Shown in pieces: positions 58,901-64,000 of a DNA stretch of 64,000 bases. The first letter of the stretch is position 1. Each line of letters starts with the position of its first letter. The notes under the pieces were generated by a model, which was given only the letters and a program-made list of their open reading frames with translations, ran no database searches and was not told where the DNA came from. The DNA is taken from positions 1 through 64,000 of the forward strand of contig JAQGMR010000037.1 of NCBI GenBank assembly GCA_028292265.1, given 5' to 3'. The position numbers were made by a program, and so were the translations under genes. Source of the DNA: Herminiimonas sp. Lineage in GTDB: Bacteria > Pseudomonadota > Gammaproteobacteria > Burkholderiales > Burkholderiaceae_D.

Positions 58901-59122
58901 GCCTTTATCCTCGGCGTGCTGCCGCTGGTGATCGCAACCGGCGCCGGTTCCGCCAGCCAGCGGGCCATCGGCACCGGCGTGATGGGAGGCATGATCACGG
59001 CAACCGTCCTGGCGGTGTTCCTGGTGCCGGTATTCTTTGTCGTGGTGCGGAAGATATTCAAGGGAAGCGAGCGGCAGCGTCGCATGTATGCGGCGCACAT
59101 GACGCCGGAAGTGGAGACCTGA
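55979..59122 (+). CDS. acrB: AcrB/MexB-type RND multidrug transporter
   Basis: Inner-membrane proton/drug antiporter (1047 residues, the usual size). It begins MAKFFIDRPVFAWVIALFIL, contains LPVSQYPTIAPPSIVVTATY and PGASAQILDESVI, the proton-relay pair in AIGILVDDAIVVVENVERIM, and the relay Lys in IGLSAKNAILIIEFAKDLQA. Helix 12 is followed by a short tail (ERQRRMYAAHMTPEVET). The closest types are AcrB, MexB, TtgB and BpeB, which export many antibiotics and solvents. It lies 12 bases after acrA and just before oprM. Confidence 0.96.
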   Translation: MAKFFIDRPVFAWVIALFILLGGALAVTRLPVSQYPTIAPPSIVVTATYPGASAQILDESVISLIEQEINGADNLQYMESQSQANGQGTITVTFLPGTDPDLAAVDVQNRIKRVEARLPQAVTQQGVQVTKSRSNFLLFTTLSSTDGRLDPVALGDYLSRNVLNEVKRVPGVGQAQLFGTERAMRIWIDPVKLTNFKLTSTDIATAIRNQNAQVASGTLGDLPTPDAVQISSPVVVTGQLSTPEDFGNIVLRANPNGSAVRLRDVARIEVGGQNYSTAARLDGKPTSAIGVQLSPTANALDTAKLVRAKMNDLARYFPAGVKYEIPYDTSLFVKISIEEVVKTLLEAVVLVFLVMYLFLQNLRYTLIPTIVVPVALMGTFASLAAFGYSINVLTMFGMVLAIGILVDDAIVVVENVERIMSTEGLSPRDATRKAMGQITGAIVGITLVLVAVFIPMAFFGGAVGAIYRQFTLSMVSSMMFSALMALTLTPALCATILKPVEKGHHVEKKGFFGWFNRGFQSTANNYQSLIARMLTKAMRYMLVYGVIVACVVLLYARLPSSFLPSEDQGFLITNVQLPPGASANRTAEVISKVENYFLNLPSVEHTVGVLGFSFSGNGQNAGLVFTPLKDWSVRKADESANAIVGKAFAAFSAIRDAIVFPLNPPPIRELGNATGFTFRLQDRGGLGHEALLAARNQLMGLASKSPVLGGVRPEGLEDTPQLQMTVDRDKANALGVTFAEINATLTNLLGSNYVNDFPNAGRQQRVIVQADAPQRLQPEDLDKLYARSASGSMVPFSAFVTSHWITGPVQLVRYNGYPAYKLSGDAAKGRSTGEAMDEMERLAKQLPAGFGYEWTGQSFEEKTSGSQAPALFALSLLAVFLVLAALYESTSIPLSVILVVPLGVLGALLGATLRGMPNDVYFKVGLIAIIGLSAKNAILIIEFAKDLQAEGMGLVEATLEAVHLRFRPILMTSLAFILGVLPLVIATGAGSASQRAIGTGVMGGMITATVLAVFLVPVFFVVVRKIFKGSERQRRMYAAHMTPEVET

Positions 59123-59148
59123 TAATGATAACGAAGCGGGAGTTTCGA

Positions 59149-60609
59149 ATGAAACATGCGTTGGGCAAGCTTGAAGTACCGCGACTACTGCGTGCGCTTT
59201 CCGCCACTGCCGCCATGGCAGCAATGGCGACCATGAGCGCATGCTCGCTCATACCGGAATATGTGCGGCCCGATGCACCGGTCGCACAGAACTTCGTCGG
59301 GCCTGCCGAGGGCAACGCGGCGCACACCCCGGTCGATACCGGGTGGCGCGAGTTTTTCCCCGACAAGCGCCTGCAGGCCTTGATTGCATCCGCCCTTGAA
59401 AACAACCGGGACTTGCGCACCGCGGCCCAGCGCATTCAGGAAGCCCGCGCCCAGTACAACATTCAGTCGGCCGACCTGCTTCCCAACTTCAATGGCACGG
59501 CGTCCCAAAGCCGCAGCCGAACACCGGGAAGTTTGACAGCCACCGGTGGTCCTGTGGTGGCGAGCAGCTATCAGGTCGGCCTTTCGCTGGCGTCCTTCGA
59601 GTTGGACTTTTTTGGGCGCGTCCGCAGCCTGAACCAGGCCGCCCTTGGGCAGTACCTGGCGACCGAAGAAGCGCGCCGCTCGGTGCAGATCAGCCTGGTC
59701 TCCGAGGTCGCCAAGGCGTACCTGTCCGAACGCGCCTTTGCCGAACAACTTGCCCTGGCACGCAGCACGCTGGAAGGCCGCCAGACCGGGTACAACCTGG
59801 CGAAGCAGCGCTTCGATGTCGGCGCCTCGTCGGCGCTGGATTTGCGGCTGTCGGAAACACTGGTGTTGTCCGCCCGCGTTGCGTTGGCCACGCTGGATCG
59901 CCAGCGTGCGCAGGCTGAGAATGCCCTGACCCTGCTGGTCGGAAAACCACTGGAAGGTTTGCCGCCGCCGCTGACGCTTGACGAGCAGAACATCGTGACT
60001 GACATTCCGGCCGGACTGCCATCCGACTTGCTCGAGCGGCGCCCGGACATTCGCGCGGCGGAGCAACGGCTGTTGTCCAGCAATGCCAACATTGGCGCCG
60101 CCCGTGCCGCCTTCTTCCCGCGCATTTCGCTCACAGCGGGCATCGGCACCGCCAGCAATGACTTGTCGGGCCTCTTTGGCGCCGGATCCAAAAGCTGGTC
60201 CTTCCTGCCGCAACTTGTTTTGCCTATCTTCGATGCCGGCCGCAACAGCGCCTCACTGGACCTGGCGGAAGTGCGCAAGAACCTTGCCGTTACCGACTAT
60301 GAAAGAACCATTCAGGTTGCGTTCCGTGAAGTGTCGGACGCGCTGGTGGCGCGTGGGTCGCTGGAGGAGCAGATCGAGGCGCAGCGGTTGACGCAGGTCG
60401 CCAATCAGGACCGACTGAATCTTGCGGACCTGCGGTACAAGAATGGTGTGGCAAGCTCGCTTGATGTTCTGGATGCGCAGCGTGAATTGTTTTCTGCGCA
60501 GCAGTCGCTGGTGCAGGCGCGGTTGCTGCGACTGACGAACTCGATTGATTTGTATCGGGCGTTGGGGGGTGGGTTGAAGGAGACGAGTACGCCGGTTGGT
60601 AAGGGGTAG
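59149..60609 (+). CDS. oprM: OprM-type outer membrane efflux lipoprotein
   Basis: Outer-membrane duct of the AcrAB pump, NodT/OprM family, 486 residues. The signal ends in M-S-A-C (lipobox Cys), followed by SLIPEYVRPDAPVAQ, typical of the family. The helical barrel regions include WREFFPDKRLQALIASALEN and ALIASALENNRDLRTAAQRI, and the second half begins DIPAGLPSDLLERRPDIRAA followed by EQRLLSSNANIGAA. ATG 59149 has a GGGAG site 7 bases before it; the ATG at 59125 has none. A strong terminator follows. Confidence 0.93.
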   Translation: MKHALGKLEVPRLLRALSATAAMAAMATMSACSLIPEYVRPDAPVAQNFVGPAEGNAAHTPVDTGWREFFPDKRLQALIASALENNRDLRTAAQRIQEARAQYNIQSADLLPNFNGTASQSRSRTPGSLTATGGPVVASSYQVGLSLASFELDFFGRVRSLNQAALGQYLATEEARRSVQISLVSEVAKAYLSERAFAEQLALARSTLEGRQTGYNLAKQRFDVGASSALDLRLSETLVLSARVALATLDRQRAQAENALTLLVGKPLEGLPPPLTLDEQNIVTDIPAGLPSDLLERRPDIRAAEQRLLSSNANIGAARAAFFPRISLTAGIGTASNDLSGLFGAGSKSWSFLPQLVLPIFDAGRNSASLDLAEVRKNLAVTDYERTIQVAFREVSDALVARGSLEEQIEAQRLTQVANQDRLNLADLRYKNGVASSLDVLDAQRELFSAQQSLVQARLLRLTNSIDLYRALGGGLKETSTPVGKG

Positions 60610-60664
60610 GCGGAGCGGTACGGCGGCCGAGGCTTGATTCGGCGTCCGGACCTGGTTTGAAAGG

Positions 60665-60695
60665 ATGGCGGTGCACCATGCGCCGCCATTTTTTT
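60665..60695 (+). terminator. Rho-independent terminator of acrA-acrB-oprM
   Basis: ATGGCGG (60665-60671) pairs with CCGCCAT (60683-60689), followed by a run of seven T. It also separates the operon from the convergent waaA. Confidence 0.9.
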
Positions 60696-60742
60696 GTCGG
60701 GCAGGACTGCGTTGTGGCGGGGTTTGCGGAGACTCTCTGCCG

Positions 60743-62008
60743 CTAAAGCAGTGGCGCCAGAAGCTTCACGGTTCGCTCCGTTGCGCCGCGATGCTGGGTG
60801 GCGAAACGCAAGGCAGCGGCACCCATCTCACGCCGCATGGGTTCGTCTTGCAGCAGTTGCGCCGCCTGCGCCAGCATGTCGCCGGCGTCACGCACGCGGC
60901 GCGCTGCGCCGGCGGCAATCGCGTCTTCGGTAATCGTTGCGAAATTAAAGGTGTGTGGACCAGCGAGCACCGGCTTGCCGCTGGCGCAAGCTTCGATCAG
61001 GTTCTGCCCACCTAGCGGCAGCAGACTGCCGCCGATGAAGGCAACGTCACAGGCGGCATACCAGGCAAACATTTCACCCATCGAATCGCCAAGCAGTACT
61101 TCAACATCGGGCAGCACCGTGTTTTGTAACTGGGAACGCCGCATGGTTCGCAAGCCATGCGCTTCAATAGCCCGCGCCACATCGTCAAAGCGTTGTGGAT
61201 GGCGTGGCACGATCACAAGCAGTACGCCATGGAGCGGCGCCGCCTTCAATGCGTCGAGAATCAGCGCCTCTTCGCCGTCGCGCGTGCTCGCACACAACAA
61301 CACCGCTCGCGAACCAATCGCCTCGCGCAACGCCCTGCCCTGCGTCACCGCCGCGGAGGGGGGAACGATATCGAACTTGATGCTACCAGTGACCTGCACA
61401 TTCTCAACACCGGTCTGGCGCAGGCGCGCTGCATCGGCCGGGGTTTGGGCTGCGACAACGGCAATGGCGCGCGCCGCATCCTGCATCAGCGTTCCGAGAC
61501 GCAGCGCCTTCCTTAGCGAGAGTTCCGACAGTCGCGCATTGACCAGCGCCACCGGCACGCTTTGCGCCGCGCATTGCGCCATCATGTTCGGCCAGACCTC
61601 GGTTTCCATCAGCACGCAGACACGCGGCGCAAAGTGGCGCAGAAAGCGTGCGGTCATCCAGCCGGTATCGTAAGGGAGATAGCATTGCATAACGCGCGGC
61701 TGATCACCGAAAAGCGACGCTCCGGTGGCCCGGCCAGCCGGCGTCATGTGGGTCAGCAGGATGGTGCTGCCCGGGCATTGTTCGAGCAGGGAGGTGACGA
61801 GCGGTTCAGCCGCGCGGGTCTCGCCGACGGACACCGCGTGGATCCAGATCGTTTTGTGATTTGGCGCAGCCGGTGGCGTTGCGCCATAAAAACCCAGGCG
61901 CTCGGCGAGATGGTGCCGATATCCAGGCTCCTTGCGACCACGCCAATAGAGGCGCAACAAGATGAGTGGAAGAGCGATCCACCATGCGAACGAATACAGG
62001 CGCCGCAT
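60743..62008 (-). CDS. waaA: 3-deoxy-D-manno-octulosonic acid (Kdo) transferase
   Basis: Adds Kdo to lipid IVA at the inner membrane, starting the lipopolysaccharide core. The 421-residue length is standard. An N-terminal membrane anchor (MRRLYSFAWWIALPLILLRL) precedes the GT-B domains with KTIWIHAVSVGETRAAEPLV, TEVWPNMMAQCAAQSVPVAL (the catalytic Glu region), VLLCASTRDGEEALI, FIGGSLLPLGGQNLIEACAS and GPHTFNF. It follows kdoO with overlapping stop/start (TGATG), so the two are translated together. Confidence 0.96.
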   Translation of the reverse strand: MRRLYSFAWWIALPLILLRLYWRGRKEPGYRHHLAERLGFYGATPPAAPNHKTIWIHAVSVGETRAAEPLVTSLLEQCPGSTILLTHMTPAGRATGASLFGDQPRVMQCYLPYDTGWMTARFLRHFAPRVCVLMETEVWPNMMAQCAAQSVPVALVNARLSELSLRKALRLGTLMQDAARAIAVVAAQTPADAARLRQTGVENVQVTGSIKFDIVPPSAAVTQGRALREAIGSRAVLLCASTRDGEEALILDALKAAPLHGVLLVIVPRHPQRFDDVARAIEAHGLRTMRRSQLQNTVLPDVEVLLGDSMGEMFAWYAACDVAFIGGSLLPLGGQNLIEACASGKPVLAGPHTFNFATITEDAIAAGAARRVRDAGDMLAQAAQLLQDEPMRREMGAAALRFATQHRGATERTVKLLAPLL

Positions 62009-62877
62009 CAGATCAGCGGATGGCCGACAAGGCGCGTGAGGATAGCAAGCGGGCTGGAGGCGGGATCGTACTGGCGCTCGACAGGAAGATGCAGCGTCTG
62101 CTCCATCATGTACTGGCCAGCCATCACCGCGTGCGAGGTTTGATCAGAAAAGCAGACCCAGACAGAGCCAGCCTGGAAGGGCACTGCGAGCTGTTCTGCA
62201 TCCTGCTGGTAATCCACATCCAGCTTCATCGCGTCATGCAGTTGAAGCATGAGGTGGTCGTACTCGCTGCGCAGCGACTTCGTGACGCGCGCCATTTGGA
62301 GCAGTCTTGCGCGCCACGCGGAATAGGGTTTCGCTCGCGGCAGGAAGTGCATTGCAACCGTTTCGAACGGCTCGCCAACCCGCCATTCGCGCGGCGCGCC
62401 TTCTGGATTGACGTTGGCAAAAACGCGCAAGATGCGCTCACCGTAATTCGGGCGGGAGGGAAAGGCATCAACATGCAGGCGTCGATCGTCGGCACGCCAG
62501 GATTGCGAACGGGTCTCTACCCGCGTCGGACGAAAGCTGGTCGGGGCCATGCGCAGGGCATCGCCATAGCGTGGCAGCAAACCGTCGATCAGGGTGCGGG
62601 CATTGGCGCGGAAGCGCTGGATCATCGCGGCTAGTTGCGCCTGATCGGTCAGGGTCGCTACCGCGCCCTTCAGGTGGCCTGTGGCGTCGAGACTGATGTT
62701 GCGGATTTTTGGATCGCGGATTTCGGGGGTGAGGAAGCGCTTTTCGGTTGTGGTGAGGTCGAAGGCAAGGTTCGGGAAGTAGAGGACCTTGCCGGCCTCG
62801 AGCGCGCGGATCCATGCGTCGTTGGCGGGGACGGAATGCCAGTCGGCATGGGGGATTTCGATGATTTGCGGGTCCAT
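62008..62877 (-). CDS. kdoO: Kdo 3-hydroxylase, Fe(II)/2-oxoglutarate-dependent
   Basis: A 289-residue cytoplasmic dioxygenase. The iron site is read in DDRRLHVDAFPSRPNYGERI (H-x-D) with a distal His in the C-terminal third (probably SDQTSHAVMAGQYMM). The family KdoO, described from Burkholderia and Yersinia, hydroxylates the Kdo residue of lipopolysaccharide at C3 to form Ko. The overlap with waaA, which installs that Kdo, is strong contextual support. The tail ERQYDPASSPLAILTRLVGH matches the end of the family as I recall it. Older annotation would call it hypothetical. Confidence 0.85.
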   Translation of the reverse strand: MDPQIIEIPHADWHSVPANDAWIRALEAGKVLYFPNLAFDLTTTEKRFLTPEIRDPKIRNISLDATGHLKGAVATLTDQAQLAAMIQRFRANARTLIDGLLPRYGDALRMAPTSFRPTRVETRSQSWRADDRRLHVDAFPSRPNYGERILRVFANVNPEGAPREWRVGEPFETVAMHFLPRAKPYSAWRARLLQMARVTKSLRSEYDHLMLQLHDAMKLDVDYQQDAEQLAVPFQAGSVWVCFSDQTSHAVMAGQYMMEQTLHLPVERQYDPASSPLAILTRLVGHPLI

Positions 62878-63132
62878 GGGGGGTATTATGCCGTGTGGCT
62901 GGCTTGATGCTTCGCTTGACTAGCCGTGAGGGGAAATTGTGGAACTGACAAAGACTACAGGTCAGCTTTTGACGGCGCCAACTCGCACTTGTCCAACGAA
63001 ACATTGCGCGACTCTTGAGAGAGTGTCCTAAATTCCAACTTGGTCTTCGCGTCACGAAATTGCTCCAAAGGGACTAGTCACTGTACCATCCGTTCTTGAA
63101 AACATATGCTCTGGCACGCCGAGTAGACCAAT

Positions 63133-64000
63133 ATGAAAACACGTAAAGGCATCGTCCTGGCGGGCGGAAGCGGCACCCGTCTCTACCCCGCAACTACCTC
63201 GATCTCCAAGCAGCTACTGCCGGTCTACGACAAGCCGATGATCTACTATCCGCTCAGCACCCTAATGCTGGCCGGCCTGCGAGACATTTTGCTAATCTCA
63301 ACCCCGCAGGACACGCCTCGCTTTCAAGATCTGCTCGGCGACGGTACGCAGTGGGGAATCAACATCAGCTATGCAGTGCAGACAAAACCAGAGGGTCTTG
63401 CGCAGGCCTTTGTAATTGGCCGCAACTTTATAGGCGACAGCGACTCTGCCCTTGTCCTTGGGGACAACATCTATTACGGTCACGACTTCGACGCCCAATT
63501 GCGCAAGGCCAGTGATAACCGCGAATGCGCCACAGTCTTCGCCTATCACGTGACCGATCCGGAGCGTTACGGGGTGGTTGAATTTGACGAGAAGCGTCGC
63601 GCCGTCTCCATAGAAGAAAAGCCTGCAAGTCCGAAGTCGAACTATGCCGTAACCGGCCTCTACTTCTACGACAACCAGGTATGCGACATAGCCGCCAGCA
63701 TCAAGCCTTCGGCCCGCGGCGAGCTCGAAATAACCGACGTCAACCGGACCTATCTCGAACAAGGAAATTTGAACGTGGAAGTGATGGGACGCGGCATGGC
63801 GTGGCTTGATACAGGCACCCATGACTCCTTGCTTGATGCGGCGCAGTTCATCAGCACCATTGAAAAGCGGCAGGGCTTGAAGATTGCGTGCCCGGAGGAG
63901 ATCGCCTACCGCAAGGGCTATATCACTGCAGACCAACTGGAAGCGCTGGCGCAGCCAATGAAGAAAAATGGTTATGGCCGGTACCTGCTCAACATATTGC
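63133..64000 (+). CDS. rmlA: Glucose-1-phosphate thymidylyltransferase, 3' end outside window
   Basis: First enzyme of dTDP-L-rhamnose synthesis: glucose-1-phosphate plus dTTP gives dTDP-glucose. The 289 codons present cover nearly the whole protein. The signature [20 protein letters not shown] is followed by [53 protein letters not shown] and the C-terminal [21 protein letters not shown] 63133 is the family start. The remaining rml genes for O-antigen or exopolysaccharide presumably lie to the right. The 255-base gap before it (62878-63132) holds no gene. Confidence 0.96.
   Translation, partial: MKTRKGIVLAGGSGTRLYPATTSISKQLLPVYDKPMIYYPLSTLMLAGLRDILLISTPQDTPRFQDLLGDGTQWGINISYAVQTKPEGLAQAFVIGRNFIGDSDSALVLGDNIYYGHDFDAQLRKASDNRECATVFAYHVTDPERYGVVEFDEKRRAVSIEEKPASPKSNYAVTGLYFYDNQVCDIAASIKPSARGELEITDVNRTYLEQGNLNVEVMGRGMAWLDTGTHDSLLDAAQFISTIEKRQGLKIACPEEIAYRKGYITADQLEALAQPMKKNGYGRYLLNIL

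Overview
The window reads as chromosomal DNA from a GC-rich Gram-negative betaproteobacterium, most likely family Oxalobacteraceae or a close relative (Burkholderiales). This rests on protein character and gene order: grpE-dnaK-dnaJ, hrcA, fur/bamE/dapB, leuS-lptE-holA-proA, pcm-rhodanese-tolC, and waaA with a Kdo hydroxylase. No plasmid, phage or insertion-sequence genes were seen.

Layout. 1-1598: 5' part of a membrane hybrid histidine kinase of RpfC type (minus strand, runs off the left edge) whose kinase boxes look dead. 1770-6010: heat-shock cluster grpE-dnaK-dnaJ on the minus strand, with near-consensus sigma-32 promoters before grpE and dnaK and a bidirectional terminator after dnaJ. 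6248-6340: a 30-residue membrane peptide gene. 6422-10162: nadK-recN-hemH (minus). 10297-12629: HAD phosphatase, hrcA and a YfcE-like phosphoesterase. 12733-17322: fur (minus), then bamE, dapB, tonB-exbB-exbD and a barstar homologue. 17511-25612: leuS-lptE-holA-proA, hemJ, a DsbA-fold isomerase and an RlmL-type rRNA methyltransferase, closed by a perfect terminator.

25717-32799 is the accessory part. It has four minus-strand genes I cannot assign. One encodes a 798-residue protein with three 42-residue tandem repeats. The other three (28435-29361, 29507-30247, 31876-32799) appear to be diverged paralogues: they share a C-terminal domain ending in a Cys-Leu-x-Gly...Asp-x-x-Phe/Trp motif, and two also share a basic, Ser-rich N-terminus. 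A Bcr/CflA-type efflux gene sits among them on the plus strand. This is the best candidate for an undescribed protein family, possibly secreted effectors, but no secretion genes are visible.

33074-42937: an SDR dehydrogenase, a stand-alone Cas2/SinR-like gene coupled to udgX (covalent uracil-DNA glycosylase), two small membrane proteins, tRNA-Gly(CCC), a convergent XRE-ImmA/PIN pair that looks like a toxin-antitoxin or defence module, trmB, a cytochrome b plus molybdopterin oxidoreductase pair, and a phosphoesterase.

43146-64000: uppP-recQ; a TetR-controlled RND pump (MFP plus transporter) with promoter and operator visible; pcm, rhodanese and tolC; an acrR-acrA-acrB-oprM efflux operon with a classic AcrR-type operator and a strong terminator; waaA-kdoO for lipid A-core assembly; and the start of rmlA at the right edge. 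The last third is thus dominated by envelope biogenesis and drug efflux: two inner-membrane RND systems and two outer-membrane factors, each local regulator beside a matching palindrome.
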